From contig NC_068976.1 of assembly GCF_016808095.1 (NCBI RefSeq), forward strand, positions 23,716,371 through 23,780,370: DNA of 64,000 nt. The letters are read 5' to 3'. Origin of the DNA: Vigna angularis. Its lineage: Eukaryota > Streptophyta > Magnoliopsida > Fabales > Fabaceae. A program made the translations under genes and the position numbers. Position 1 is the first letter of the stretch; each line of letters opens with the position of its first letter. The notes under the pieces are model-generated. The model had not been told where the DNA came from and did no database searches. It saw only the letters and a list, made by a program, of their open reading frames with translations. Below are positions 9,103 to 20,928 of the stretch, in pieces.

Positions 9103-12100
9103 GATAACTCACGTCAACTACGAAGTATTTAAGATATTTCATGAATAAAACGTCGTGTCTATAGGCATGGAATGTTCCAGTGGCTTTTCTTATGGGTTTA
9201 AGAGCAAATTAAAGAGATGAATATTATCTATATTCTGCAAATTCTAATTTGTTCCAAATATCCTGAGTTTACTTCTGTCATTATTATATTATATCGTTAA
9301 TTCGAATTCGAAGAAACACGTAGAACTCAACAACGTACCTGAATCTTAATTAGTTGGACAAGGGTCAATTTTCATTAACTTCCCTAATTAAATCTGCCTA
9401 ATAAACTTTAATAATATCCTTTATAAAAAAGAAAAAACTTTGAACAATGTTATAAGTTATAAATAAATTTATAAGTTATTTATTTTCATGTAATATTTTC
9501 AATGTGTGTACAAAATTGATATATAATTATATATATGTCCAATGAAACTGATATATCTGATGTATATTTATAGGTATGAATATGTATGTTCTTTGTATAT
9601 GAACAAGATGAACAGGTTTAAAGATATCTTCTAGTGGTTCATGATCACTTTTAACAGGGACAACCTTCTTATTATGAATAGTAAAATTGTTTCATAGATA
9701 ATTCCTCTATTTTAAATATTTTTATATGGAGTGGTGATTCTTTGACATTACTGTTTATTCAAAGCTTCTACTTTTATTTTCTTACTAAAATAAGAATTTT
9801 TATATATTTATAGGATGAATGTAAAAAACAAGATGCAGTATCAAGAATCACTGCTCTGTTCACATTGTCCACACCATGGACTGCAAAACACTGTATTAAT
9901 TGTACGTTGTGCAGTTGATAATGACAAGACATTTTATTTAAAATTCATGATGCAATGCTTTATGAGAAGAACTGCAGTTATTTTGAAGAGATAGTTTAAC
10001 TTTCATCTTTATTTTTCTTATTATTTCATTTATTTATTTAAAGAAGTATTGAGACCAATCTATGAAATCGAGTCATGGATACGAAAAGCACTTCTCTTTC
10101 ATCAATTTTGAAAAATATTAGTTCGTAATGTACATTTTGACAGAAAATAATAAAAATAATTATATTGTTTTTATGTATATATAAGAATTTTATATAACAA
10201 TTAAAACACGTCAATGGAATAAAAATTAAAAAAAAATTGACTGAATTTAGAGTAAAACAATCACTTTATAATTTAATTAATTTTTTATATTTATTTATAG
10301 ATGTCAAAAGTGATTTTACTTTTCACCAGCAACACATTTGGGTATTAAAAATTAGATTATATGTTAACAATTTTTTTTAATAATTTTTTATAATAAATTA
10401 TGTATTATTATTTTATTAATTCATGTATTTAAAACGGATCATCTAAACTGTGGTAAAAATGTTATTAAAAAAAGTTGTTAAAAAAATATTTTTCTTAAAA
10501 AATTATTCAGAAGTTTAATAATAATACTATCGGAAACATAAAAGTTTAGGGTGCCGTGTGATTTTAAAATTAAACCAATATCTTTTAATAAAAGCTATTA
10601 CCTTTATCTTTTACTGGTGGAAAGACATGTAGTGCTTGTTGGTCCATATTTTCCCATTATACTACAAAATAAAATTTATTAAAAATAACTAATTTGTATA
10701 ATTTTTATTATTAAATAGTTTTTATTATATATAATTAATTAAATTTAGAAAAGTAGTTATTAAAATAATGAATAGTAATTTACAACATAATTAAATTTAG
10801 ATTAACTAGTTATTTAAAGGGTAAAAATGAAAATGTTGTTATTTTAGTTTTAAATAATAGTTACTTAAAGAGTAATTTTAGAATAAAATGTGTATGTGAA
10901 AAAATTGAATTCCTTAATATAATTTTTTATTAACTATTTTTTTTAATATATATTTCAATGATGTTACTTCTATTAATATAAACTAGTGAAGACACATATG
11001 TGTGTTCATTTTTTTTATAATAATTAAAAATAAATTTTATTTTTATTGTAAATATAAATAATTTTTATAATTTTATTCTAAATAATTTTAATTTATTTTT
11101 TTGGTAGTTTATAATTAAAAAATGGTTAAATTTAAGAAAATGTCAAATGAGAAAAATAAAAATAAAATTAAAGAAAAAAAATTGAGTTGAACTTTGTATG
11201 GGATGAGTTAAATTAAATCCAACATGTTCGGTCGAGCTAAATCCAAGTCAATTAAATTGGTTCAATTAAAAAAGTTCGCTCCATCATAATTTTCTAATTA
11301 AGTTATAAATAATAAAAATCAATTAATAACCAATTTATAATTAATTTAAACATTTTGGATCAATTTGTAATTTAAAATATTATGAAAACTTATATAAATT
11401 TTAAAAAATATTTAAGAGTTAATTAAAATCTGATTATAAATTAAATCTATTTTGACTAACCTAAATTCATGCGCACTAATGACTTTTTGGACTTCAATGT
11501 TTCAACGCAAGCTCTATTTCTCTATAAAAAAAATAATATATAATAATTGAAATTATTATCACTTGTCACGACTTCGGTTCATGAAGTTGTCATGATTAAA
11601 GACAACTTTAATTTTATTGAAAATCACCATTACAATAACTCAACGATTTTAATTTAAAATATTTATAAAAGAAACCTTTTTCTAACTAAACTTATCTTAG
11701 GATTCAAAACGATTTTATTTTTTCAAATATAAAGTTGTCTTAATGGCTTTAATTTAAAAGTTATCAAGATGTTGTATTATGACTTTAATTTAGAAGTTAT
11801 CAAGATTTTGTACGACTTATCTTTAAACTCTAAGTTTTAAGTCAATGATTATATTTTTGTAAATAAAGGAGAAACATACCCCCATTTGTTAAAAAACCTC
11901 ATTTGTCTGCATATTTTTACCAGCCAGGCAGAGGAAAGAGGAGATCCACGGATTCAATTTCTCAAATTTAGCATGATATTGGTTGGATTATCCAAAAAAA
12001 ATATTCTAATTATAATAATTACATGCTCTTTTTTGTTTTAAGTTGTTTCATAAATTATTTTGAGTTTATCTATTAGTAAAAAATTTAGTTTCATATTTTA

Positions 12101-12209
12101 ACGGTAGTCTTGTGCTATTTGAATTATAATTGTCTAGTTTCGATAATTCGGTATGGAATGTATGATTGTATATCAAATATTTCACAATTTGATTAATAAG
12201 GTAAAAACA
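9103..12209. other. Intergenic DNA, no gene recognised
   Basis: 3.1 kb of AT-rich sequence after the GRP-A 3' end. No frame shows family motifs. A stretch near 11560-11830 repeats variants of 'acgactt...gaagttgtc' and resembles the palindromic module at 33481-33670, but no element boundary could be set. Confidence 0.45.
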
Positions 12210-12540
12210 TGCTTAGATGACATTGGATAGTGATTGAGTCAACTTTCATCAAAAGCTCATTTTGAAACCTATAAATACAAAGGTAAGATAAAGATGTAAG
12301 GTAAGGTAAAGAGGTAGGTGATTACATTTATTGAGCATTTAAGACTTAACTATGACAACCAATCGATATAACTAAAAAATTGACCTAAGTGTCAAAGTGT
12401 CTTTAATAGGTATAGACCCGCTCATACTTGGACTTTACAGGAGAAGATCGGACAAGATAGTGGAAGAAGAGAGATAAACGAAGATAAGTAACTGGTTAAA
12501 AGTGCGAAGGTATAGTTCTCGACCCTACATACCGAAACAA
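12210..12540 (+). repeat. Decayed LTR-like fragment, probably gypsy type
   Basis: It shares a layout with 38312-38757. Both have 'tataaata', then 'aggta/ggtagttgattacattta', then 'gtcaaagtg', and an end of 'ctcgacccc/t...cgaaaca'. The left boundary and target duplication cannot be resolved. The 'cgaaaca' end resembles the 3' end of a long LTR. No internal region follows, so a solo LTR or fragment is likely. Confidence 0.45.
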
Positions 12541-12762
12541 CATACAATGCCCATATCCATTAAAAGGATCATCATTATTATTCACATGCATATTTATCCA
12601 TAAATATATCAATCCTTCTTAGATAAGTATCATAAACCAATTATCATTTTATCATCACATAATCCTACATTAAGCACACCAGAAGAGTACATATATACAA
12701 TAATAGTATCAGATTTTGTTAATTTTGCTCAAGCTGAACATCTACTCGCTTAACGAGTAGTG

Positions 12763-13985
12763 TGATAGGTGTAAACTTTACTTACTTTTGTTATTTAAAA
12801 TGTTGTGTTTTTGAGTAAGTTTTAGTATTAATTCTCATGAAAAATATATAATTGTTGATGTAAGTATAGTTGTAATGTTTAAATGTGTTTTGATGCTTTT
12901 GTGTGTTTATTTTTGCAATAGAATAAGGATTGGATAATATCAAAGAGACCCTGTGTGCATCAGTGGCCCAGCCAGAGCGCACCAGTGGCCCAGCCAGAAG
13001 TGAACCAGTGGCCCAGCGACCAGGAACCAGTGGCCCAGCGAGCCAGTGGCCCAGCCAGATCGCACTAGTGGCCCAGCCAGAGCGCATTAGTGGCCCAGCG
13101 ACCAGGAACCAGTGGCCCAGCGAGCCAGTCGCCCAGCGAGCGGGAACAACTCGCCCAGCGAGTGGATTCCTTTCGCCCAGCGAAAAGTCACTTAAGGTCC
13201 TTTCTTTAAAAACGCGATCCAGAGGCAGAAACCAGTGAGTTCTGGAGGGGAGAAGCCAGGGGAGACTCTGCAGCTCACGTTCATACTCGTTTTGGGTGCT
13301 CCGGAGTGGAATTTCAACACTTTCTACCATCCAATCCATCCTTTATCGCTTCTATGATGTATATGTGTAGCTAGAACTCCATTTCACTGGGGTTGAGAGT
13401 ACATTTCTGAAACTCTTTGTAATTTCTATATTAATGCATGATCTTGTATGAATTTTGTGTTCTATCTTTATTATTCATGCCTATGATGAGAATCTGAGCT
13501 ATTTGAACGGTTAAATCATTGAGAAATGTATGAGACCGCGGACCTAGGATAGAACTGCTAAAGGATTTCGAGTCCTAGACATAGGAGGAAATTTTTAGTC
13601 ATCTGTGACATTGTGATTAAGGCAAATCTGATAACTGAATTATCTAAGAGATTAGGATTTAGTTTGAATGATTCTGAACGGTCATCTGAGAGATCAGGAC
13701 TGCATGCGCCTAGGATGTTGATGCTTAATTTTGAGAAATTGTGTTAGTAGAAAAATTACTTGAGTGATGAACTTGAAAATCAACCCCAGTGAACTTTAAT
13801 TCATCTGTTTTTACCACTTTAATTTCATCTGTATGCAAATCTTATTTGTGTTGTAAATTTAATCGCTAAATTAGTAAACTTTAATCAATCTGTGAATCAA
13901 AACAAATCTCTTGGGAAACGATATTCGGACTTACCGGTTTATTACTTGTACGATTCGGTACACTTGCCGAAATAATCGTCTAACA
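12763..13985 (+). repeat. 5' LTR of the Athila-type element
   Basis: 1223 bp. Identical to 23312-24429 except for a longer internal minisatellite (12957-13180), C/T at one site and one extra A near 13756. Confidence 0.96.
12957..13180 (+). repeat. 22-bp minisatellite inside the 5' LTR
   Basis: About ten tandem units built on AGTGGCCCAGCCAGAGCGC or AGTGGCCCAGCGACCAGG, passing into ACTCGCCCAGCGAG units. The 3' LTR has only about half as many (23511-23630), so repeat number changed after or during the last transposition. Long frames across it encode only repeat residues and are not genes. Confidence 0.9.
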
Positions 13986-13991
13986 AGTTTT

Positions 13992-14009
13992 TGGCGCCGT
14001 TGCCGGGGA
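13992..14009 (+). other. Primer binding site, tRNA-Asp type
   Basis: TGGCGCCGTTGCCGGGGA lies 6 bp after the LTR. This string is the usual primer site of Athila/Tat gypsy elements, ascribed to tRNA-Asp. Confidence 0.9.
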
Positions 14010-14176
14010 TTTGTTTTTGTTTTCGTTGATTGTTTGTTGTTTATCTGGTTTAGTTGATTTTTGCTATCTTTTGTTTAAGTTTTTATTGTGATCGTATTTG
14101 AATTCTTGTGCATATTTGTTATCATCTGTAGAAATTGTGTATTTTTTGGATTGTTTCTTTTTAGTTTGTGTTTTGT

Positions 14177-17100
14177 ATGAGAAGCAGAGAACAGGTTGAA
14201 AATTTACTTTTCGATCCGGAAATTGAAAGAACTGCTCGAAGGAACAACAGTAGAAGGAGGCGACAAAGTAGAGAATCTAGAGAATCATCTGCTATCTCTG
14301 AAGAAATTCTGGACTTTTCATCAGGGCAAGAAAAAGAAGAAATGGAAGATAATCGCAATGGAGAAGGTTCTGGGCAAGGAAGACGTACTCTTGCAGATTA
14401 TAATACTTTCTCAGGACCTCTGCACTTCAACAGTATTGCAAGACCAGTGGTGAATGCTGCTAACATGGAGATGAAGCCAGCTCTTATTCATCTGGTGCAG
14501 AACAATCAATTTCATGGATTATCCCACGAGAATCTATACACTCACTTGGCTACTTTCATGGAGATTTGTAATACAGTGAGGATTCATCAGGTTCCAGATG
14601 AAGCAATTCGACTCAGCTTATTTCCATTCTCATTGGCTGGTAATGCAAAAATGTGGTTGAATTCCTTTCCAGAGAATAGTTTGACAGTCTGGGATGATGT
14701 AGTTGCAAAATTTCTGAATAAGTTCTTCCCTCAGTCCAAAATCAATAAGGGAAAGCAGGAGATCTCGTCTTTTCAACAGGATGCTGATGAAACTCTAGGT
14801 CAAGCATGGGATAGATTCAAAGGCCTATTGAGAAAAACCCCTACTCATGGATTTGATGAGCCTACAATGTTAAATTTGTTTCTTGGAGGGCTGAAATCCC
14901 AAACAAAGTTAATGTTAGATGCATCAGCTGGAGGTAGTATCAGATGGAAGACGCCTGAAGAAGCACATGATCTAATTGAAAACATGGCTGCAAATGATAA
15001 TGAAGTTCAGAGTGAAAGAGCTCAATTTCAACAAAAAGGTGTTCTTCAGCTTCAATCTCAAGATGCTTTGCTAGCTCAGAACAAGATTATGACTCAGCAA
15101 CTTGAGACATTAATGAAGAAGTTATCTCAGCTACCTAAAGAACTACAGAATGTTTCTCAAGCTCAACATCAGACGGGTCAAAGTTGTGAATTGTGCGGAG
15201 GAAATCATAATAATGGTCAATGTGCAGTGCAAGGCATGTCTCATGAAGAAGTAAATTATATGGGAAATCAAGGTCGTCAGACGAATTATAATCAAGGCCA
15301 AGGTTTTAATCAAGGATGGAGACCTCATCCGAGTATGGGACAAGCAGGTCCATCCAACAGACCACTTCCACAGAACTTTCAGCAACAACCTACTCTGACA
15401 GAAAGAACTTCAAAACTGGAAGAAACTCTTCAGCAGTTTATGCAGGTATCAATTTCCAACCATAAAAGCACAGAAGCCTCACTTAGGAATTTGGAGATTC
15501 AGGTGGGTCAATTAGCTAAGAAGTTGGAAGAAAAACCAGTGAAGGACTTTGGGGCAAACACTGAAGTAAATACAAAGGAAGACTGCAATGTTATTACCAC
15601 AAGATCTGGAAGAATGCTGGAAGAAAGAGGGATTGAGAAAAAAGTGAGTGAAGAAAAAGATGAGATGAGTAAACAGGGAGATGAAGAAGAAGAGAAAGAG
15701 GATAGAGAAAGTGAAAAAGAGAGAGAGGGAGAGAAAAAGAAAGAACTAATGTACGAGAAACCTCTTCCATATCCAAGGGTTTTCTCTAGAAAGGAGAAGG
15801 AAAGACAGTTCAAGAGTTTCATTGATATTTTCAAGAAGTTGGAAATCAAGATGCCCTTCTCAGAAGCATTGAAACAAATACCTGCTTACTCGAAATTCAT
15901 GAAAGATTTGCTCACAAAGAAGAGAAAGTATATTGAGGAAGAAACTATAGAAGTACAAGGCCAGTGCAGTGCTATCATTCAAAAGTTGCTCCCACCAAAG
16001 TTTAAAGATCCAGGTAGTTTTACAATTCCATGCACCATTGGTAAACTGGCTATTGGGAAAGCGTTAATTGATCTTGGAGCCAGCATCAATCTTATGCCTC
16101 TGTCTATGTTTAAAAAGATTGGAGAATTAGAGTTGAAGCCCACACACATGACTCTACAATTGGCAGACAGATCGATCAAATATCCGCATGGAGTAGTGGA
16201 AGATGTGTTGGTAAAGGTAGACAAATTCTTATTTCCAGTGGATTTTGTTGTCATGGAAATGGAAGAAGATACAGAAATTCCTTTGATTCTGGGAAGGCCA
16301 TTCATGAAGACTGCTCGAGTGTTGATTGATGTTGATGATGGAAAGCTTAAAGTGAGAGTTGAGAATGAAGAAGTAAATTTCAATGTTTTTGAAGCAATGT
16401 CTCACCCAAATGATGAAGATACATGCTTTCAAACTGATGAACTTGAGGAAGTCTGCATGATTACACAAAAGACGATGTATATATCATCACCTCTTGAAAG
16501 AACTCTTATTGATGCTTGCGAATCCTTACATGCAGAGGAAGAGAAATTAATTGATGAATGTCTACAGAATCTAGATTCTTTGAAGGAGATTCCACTTGAT
16601 GAAGTGGAGATTGGAGAATTAAAGACTGAAGAAGAGATAAAAGAAAAAAAGCTGGAATTGAAATTGTTACCTTCACATTTGAAGTATGTTTTTCTTGAAA
16701 AAGATGATAATAAACCTGTGATCATCAGCAATGCTTTATCCACTCTGGAGGAAGAGAAATTAATTGAAGTCTTAAAAGTGAACAAAGGAGCTGTAGGTTG
16801 GTCAATTTCTGATCTGAAAGGAATAAGTCCTTCTTATTGCATGCATAGAATATTTATGGAGAATGATTTCAAACCAGTAGCTCAACCACAGAGACGACTT
16901 AATCCAGTGATGAAAGAAGAGGTCAGAAAAGAAGTTCTAAAGCTTTTAGAAGCAGGTATCATCTACCCTATATCTGACAGCACTTGGGTGAGCCCAGTTC
17001 AAGTCGTGCCAAAGAAAGGTGGTATGACTGTGGTTTGTAATGAGAAAAATGAACTGATACCAACAAGGACAGTGACTGGGTGGAGAATGTGTATTGATTA

Positions 17101-19555
17101 TAGAAAGCTCAACAAGGCAACCAGAAAGGATCATTTTCCACTTCCATTCATGGATCAAATGCTAGAAAGGCTATCAGGTCAGGCTTTTTATTGCTTTCTA
17201 GATGGATACTCTGGTTATAATCAGATTGCTGTAGATCCTATGGATCAAGAGAAAACTGCTTTTACCTGTCCTTTTGGAGTTTTTGCTTATAGAAAGATGC
17301 CTTTTGGACTCTGTAATGCACCTGCTACGTTTCAACGTTGCATGTTAGCCATATTTTCTGATCTGGTTGAAAAATGCATAGAAGTCTTCATGGATGATTT
17401 TTCAGTTTTTGGTAGATCATTTGAAGTATGTTTGTCAAATCTGGAGACTGTTTTGAAGAGGTGTGTTCAAACAAATCTTGTTCTTAATTGGGAGAAATGT
17501 CACTTCATGGTGACAGAAGGAATTGTTCTTGGGCATAAGATATCAGCCAAAGGTATTGAAGTGGATAAAGCTAAGGTAGAGGTTATTGAAAAGCTACCTC
17601 CGCCAATGAATGTGAAAGGTATCAGAAGTTTTCTTGGTCATGCAGGATTCTACAGAAGGTTTATAAAGGATTTTTCAAAAGTGGCTAAACCATTAAGCAA
17701 TCTTCTTGTTAAAGATATTCCTTTTGTTATGAATGAAAATTGTTTGAAATCTTTCGATCTGTTAAAGAATAAGTTGATTTCTGCTCCTGTTATTGTAGCT
17801 CCAGATTGGGAGAAAAATTTTGAACTAATGTGTGATGCTAGTGACTATGCTATTGGTGTAGTTTTGGGCCAACGAAGAGAAAAAGTTTTTCATGCAATTT
17901 ACTATGCTAGTAAAGTGCTGAATAATGCTCAGCAGAATTATGCTACCACAGAGAAAGAATTTCTAGCAATTGTTTATGCACTGGAGAAATTTAGATCCTA
18001 TCTTGTTGGGTCTAAGGTGGTTATATATACTGATCATTCTGCGATCAAGTATTTGTTGAACAAACCAGATTCAAAACCACGGTTGATCAGGTGGGTATTA
18101 TTGTTACAAGAGTTTGATTTAGAAATAAAAGACAAGAAGGGAAGTGAAAATGTGATTGCTGATCATCTTTCTCGTCTAGTTAATGAAGAAATCACAAGTA
18201 AGGAGAAAGAAATTTGTGATGAATTTGCAGATGAAACTCTTATGTTAATTCAGAAAAGACCATGGTTTGCTGACATGGCAAATTTCAAAGCAGGTGGAGT
18301 TATTTCAGATGATATCACATGGCATCAGAAGAAGAAATTTTTGCATGATGCTAAGCAATATGTATGGGATGATCCTTATTTGTTCAAAATATGTAGTGAT
18401 AATCTCTTGAGAAGATGTGTTACTGCAGAGGAAGCTGAAAATATTTTGTGGCATTGCCATAATTCGCCATATGGTGGACATTTCAATGGAGAAAGAACAG
18501 CTGCCAAGGTTTTACAATCTGGATTCTTTTGGCCCACTATATTCAAAGATGCTTATTTTCATGCAAAAAGCTGTGACAAATGTCAAAGAGTAGGAACCAT
18601 CTCCAGAAGACATGAGATGCCACTGCAGAATATCTTGGAAGTGGAGGTTTTCGACTGTTGGGGAATCGATTTTGTTGGTCCTCTCCCACCATCATTCAAT
18701 AATGAATATATTCTGGTTGCTGTTGATTATGTCAGTAAATGGGTTGAGGCAACACCTTGTCAGAAAAATGATGCAAAAACAGTTATTAAATTTCTCAAGA
18801 AGCATATTTTCTCAAGATTTGGTGTTCCTAGAGTGTTAATTAGCGATGGTGGGTCTCATTTTTGCAATGCCCAATTAGAAAAGCTCTTGAAACATTATGA
18901 GGTAAGACACAAAGTTGCTTCTCCTTATCATCCGCAGACAAACAGTCAAGCCGAGGTTTCAAATCGGGAAATCAAGAGGATTTTGGAGAAATTTGTATCT
19001 AACTCGAGAAAGGATTGGTCAATAAAGCTAGATGACACCTTATGGGCTTACAGAACTTCATTAAAGACACCAATTGGATTAACTCCTTTTCAACTTGTTT
19101 ATGGCAAAGCTTGTCATCTGCCAGTGGAAATGGAACATAAGGCATTTTGGGCTCTGAAGTTTTTGAATTTTGATCCTAATTTATCTGCAGAAAAGAGAAA
19201 ATTGCAAATTCATGAATTGGAAGAACTGAGATTGACAGCTTATGAGAGTTCCAGGGTATACAAAGAGAAAGTCAAATTGTACCATGACAAGCATCTTCTA
19301 CATAGAGAATTTCAACCAGGTCAGCAAGTACTACTCTTTAATTCGAGGTTAAAAATCTTTCATGGCAAGCTCAAATCAAAGTGGTCAGGACCATTTCTCA
19401 TCAAAGCGGTAAAACCATATGGAGCCATCGAATTAAGTGATCCTTCCTCTGATGATCCAAATCAAAGTTGGGTAGTAAACGGTCAACGTTTAAAGCATTA
19501 TCTGGGTGGTCAAATTCAGCGTCTCACTACTATCACCCACTTTTCTAATCCTTAA
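14177..19555 (+). CDS. Athila-type gag-pol polyprotein, intact
   Basis: One frame of 1792 codons from ATG 14177. Upstream in-frame sequence has only a GTG at 14168. Gag (retrotrans_gag) covers about residues 90-270, with a short knuckle [13 protein letters not shown] near 340 and a Glu/Lys-rich linker near 490-530. The aspartic protease has [10 protein letters not shown] at about 632, the DLGA form usual in Athila. Reverse transcriptase spans about 900-1110, with FMDD at about 1071. RNase H spans about 1215-1340 ([19 protein letters not shown]). Integrase has HC-type zinc residues (HCHN...CDKCQ) and catalytic D1498, D1557 and E1593, an exact D-58-D-35-E spacing. No frameshift or stop is present. 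With young LTRs this looks able to encode all enzymes for its own mobility. Expression cannot be judged from sequence. Confidence 0.95.
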   Translation: MRSREQVENLLFDPEIERTARRNNSRRRRQSRESRESSAISEEILDFSSGQEKEEMEDNRNGEGSGQGRRTLADYNTFSGPLHFNSIARPVVNAANMEMKPALIHLVQNNQFHGLSHENLYTHLATFMEICNTVRIHQVPDEAIRLSLFPFSLAGNAKMWLNSFPENSLTVWDDVVAKFLNKFFPQSKINKGKQEISSFQQDADETLGQAWDRFKGLLRKTPTHGFDEPTMLNLFLGGLKSQTKLMLDASAGGSIRWKTPEEAHDLIENMAANDNEVQSERAQFQQKGVLQLQSQDALLAQNKIMTQQLETLMKKLSQLPKELQNVSQAQHQTGQSCELCGGNHNNGQCAVQGMSHEEVNYMGNQGRQTNYNQGQGFNQGWRPHPSMGQAGPSNRPLPQNFQQQPTLTERTSKLEETLQQFMQVSISNHKSTEASLRNLEIQVGQLAKKLEEKPVKDFGANTEVNTKEDCNVITTRSGRMLEERGIEKKVSEEKDEMSKQGDEEEEKEDRESEKEREGEKKKELMYEKPLPYPRVFSRKEKERQFKSFIDIFKKLEIKMPFSEALKQIPAYSKFMKDLLTKKRKYIEEETIEVQGQCSAIIQKLLPPKFKDPGSFTIPCTIGKLAIGKALIDLGASINLMPLSMFKKIGELELKPTHMTLQLADRSIKYPHGVVEDVLVKVDKFLFPVDFVVMEMEEDTEIPLILGRPFMKTARVLIDVDDGKLKVRVENEEVNFNVFEAMSHPNDEDTCFQTDELEEVCMITQKTMYISSPLERTLIDACESLHAEEEKLIDECLQNLDSLKEIPLDEVEIGELKTEEEIKEKKLELKLLPSHLKYVFLEKDDNKPVIISNALSTLEEEKLIEVLKVNKGAVGWSISDLKGISPSYCMHRIFMENDFKPVAQPQRRLNPVMKEEVRKEVLKLLEAGIIYPISDSTWVSPVQVVPKKGGMTVVCNEKNELIPTRTVTGWRMCIDYRKLNKATRKDHFPLPFMDQMLERLSGQAFYCFLDGYSGYNQIAVDPMDQEKTAFTCPFGVFAYRKMPFGLCNAPATFQRCMLAIFSDLVEKCIEVFMDDFSVFGRSFEVCLSNLETVLKRCVQTNLVLNWEKCHFMVTEGIVLGHKISAKGIEVDKAKVEVIEKLPPPMNVKGIRSFLGHAGFYRRFIKDFSKVAKPLSNLLVKDIPFVMNENCLKSFDLLKNKLISAPVIVAPDWEKNFELMCDASDYAIGVVLGQRREKVFHAIYYASKVLNNAQQNYATTEKEFLAIVYALEKFRSYLVGSKVVIYTDHSAIKYLLNKPDSKPRLIRWVLLLQEFDLEIKDKKGSENVIADHLSRLVNEEITSKEKEICDEFADETLMLIQKRPWFADMANFKAGGVISDDITWHQKKKFLHDAKQYVWDDPYLFKICSDNLLRRCVTAEEAENILWHCHNSPYGGHFNGERTAAKVLQSGFFWPTIFKDAYFHAKSCDKCQRVGTISRRHEMPLQNILEVEVFDCWGIDFVGPLPPSFNNEYILVAVDYVSKWVEATPCQKNDAKTVIKFLKKHIFSRFGVPRVLISDGGSHFCNAQLEKLLKHYEVRHKVASPYHPQTNSQAEVSNREIKRILEKFVSNSRKDWSIKLDDTLWAYRTSLKTPIGLTPFQLVYGKACHLPVEMEHKAFWALKFLNFDPNLSAEKRKLQIHELEELRLTAYESSRVYKEKVKLYHDKHLLHREFQPGQQVLLFNSRLKIFHGKLKSKWSGPFLIKAVKPYGAIELSDPSSDDPNQSWVVNGQRLKHYLGGQIQRLTTITHFSNP

Positions 19556-19564
19556 TCATAACAG

Positions 19565-19612
19565 GTGTCAAGCTAAAGACGTTAAACAAGCGCTTACTGG
19601 GAGGCAACCCAG
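19565..19612 (+). promoter_or_regulatory. Conserved hairpin motif just after pol
   Basis: The stretch ends in CTGGG-AGGCAA-CCCAG (19597-19612), a small perfect stem-loop, preceded by AACAAGCGCTTA. From memory, 'GCGCTTxxTGGGAGGCAACCC' recurs at this place in Athila-like elements of many plants, which suggests an RNA function. The function is not established here. Confidence 0.6.
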
Positions 19613-19978
19613 CTTTCTAACCCTATCTTAATTTATGTTTTCAGTTCTTTTGGTTGTGTGGTTTGAATTTGAATCTATTTGGTTGTGTGGATTGATTGAT
19701 GTTTCTGCAATGATTTTATTGTGAATTGTTTGATTGAAGTTTGGATAAGTTTACGGAGCTTATTGTTTTATATAATTTGAAATTATTTGAGTGGTAGTTA
19801 GAATTGGTTCAAGAAATTGCAGGTATTTAAATTATGTTGTAGTTGATTGTAAATTTAGATTTTGTACTCTTTGATGTTGTAGATATGAAGAAAAATTCAA
19901 ATTTATGTTTTTTTTAGAAGTTTTGTAAAAAAAAAATAATAAATAAAAAAATAAAAAAAAAATTTGACCACGTTTGAC

Positions 19979-20510
19979 CTACTCGCCCAGCGAGTAGGAT
20001 CGGGTCGCCCAGCGACTGAGCAAAAGTGGGCTGGATCAGCCACTTTTTCTGCGCGTCAACATGGGCCTGCCACTTGGCACTCGCCCAGCGAACCACGTGG
20101 ACTCGCCCAGCGACTGGAATCGGCCCAAATTTTTGAAATTTTAGGGTTTTAACCCCTTTCTCCTTCACCCTTCATTCCAGCCGCCCCCCTCCCTCCCCTT
20201 TGCTGCCATTGACGCCGTGTGAAGCGTTTTCTTCTCCATCTATTTCAAAAATTTTCCTCCTCTTTTGCTTCTCATCTCAAGTCCAGTAAGTTGTCTTCAA
20301 CTTACACTCTTCTTTATTGGGTTTTAACCATTCTTTTCGTTTTGGGGATTTAGAGTTTGGAATGATGTTGTGCTGTAGTTTTCGTTTTCTGTTTTCTGCA
20401 TAATTCATATTTGTGAAACTCAAAACAATTGGTCGCTGTCATCCTCGCCAAGCGAGTTGGCTCGCGGCACTGTCACAGCTCGCCCAGCGACTGTGCCGGC
20501 CGGCGAGCTC
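19979..20510 (+). repeat. CGCCCAGCGA repeats in the spacer between the ORFs
   Basis: ACTCGCCCAGCGA-type units occur at about 19981, 20006, 20090 and 20102. Further copies are at about 20445 (CGCCAAGCGAG) and 20482. They match the terminal units of the LTR minisatellite, so the motif is spread through the element. The surrounding sequence is GC-richer than the rest of the window. Confidence 0.8.
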
Positions 20511-20775
20511 GCGAGCCCCTTCTTTGGTGGCCGTGAGCCACTGCGTTCTTGGTACGAAAATGCACAGTTTTGGTTTCCATTTCTGCAACTATACTTTGCT
20601 GTGCTAATGCTTGAAATGTTGACTCAGTTGTATTATTACAGTGTGTTGGTTCTTGTTTGCATAAAATTTTCTCTTTGTTCCATTGGTCATGACACATTGT
20701 TGATCTTAAATTGATACATGCTATGGCAATGTTGAAATTATTGACGTCTTATATGTTGTAATTTCTACAATTATT

Positions 20776-20822
<47 letters not shown>

Positions 20823-20928
20823 TTATTTTATTTTATTTTATTTTATTTTATTTTATTTTTTTTATTTTTTTTGTATTATTATTATAAATGTTTGATAAAA
20901 ATTAGAATTTTGTTATTGTATGTATTAG
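20286..20928 (+). other. Candidate intron before the second ORF of the element
   Basis: A good donor CCA|GTAAGTTG at 20286 and an acceptor TGTATTAG ending at 20928, directly before ATG 20929, bracket this stretch. It contains a TA microsatellite and TTTTA repeats (20779-20867). A spliced subgenomic RNA would place the second ORF near a 5' end. Splicing of downstream ORFs is known in Athila/Calypso-type elements. This case is inference. Confidence 0.4.
20779..20867. repeat. (TA)n followed by (TTTTA)n microsatellites
   Basis: About 20 TA units, then about nine TTTTA units, inside the Athila-type element. Confidence 0.95.

Noticed and set aside
8731..9148. Other frames across the GRP-A glycine repeat on both strands (His-rich, Ala/Val-rich)
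   Set aside because: Alternate-frame readings of the GGGYPG minisatellite; they lack a signal peptide and a conserved tail.
12791..13339. 182-residue minus frame and 102-residue plus frame in the left LTR (and partners in the right LTR)
   Set aside because: They read through the 22-bp minisatellite in open phase; no family motif, and codons follow the repeat unit.
15508..15849. Ser/Phe-rich minus frame opposite the Athila gag
   Set aside because: Shadow of the Glu/Lys-rich linker of gag-pol.
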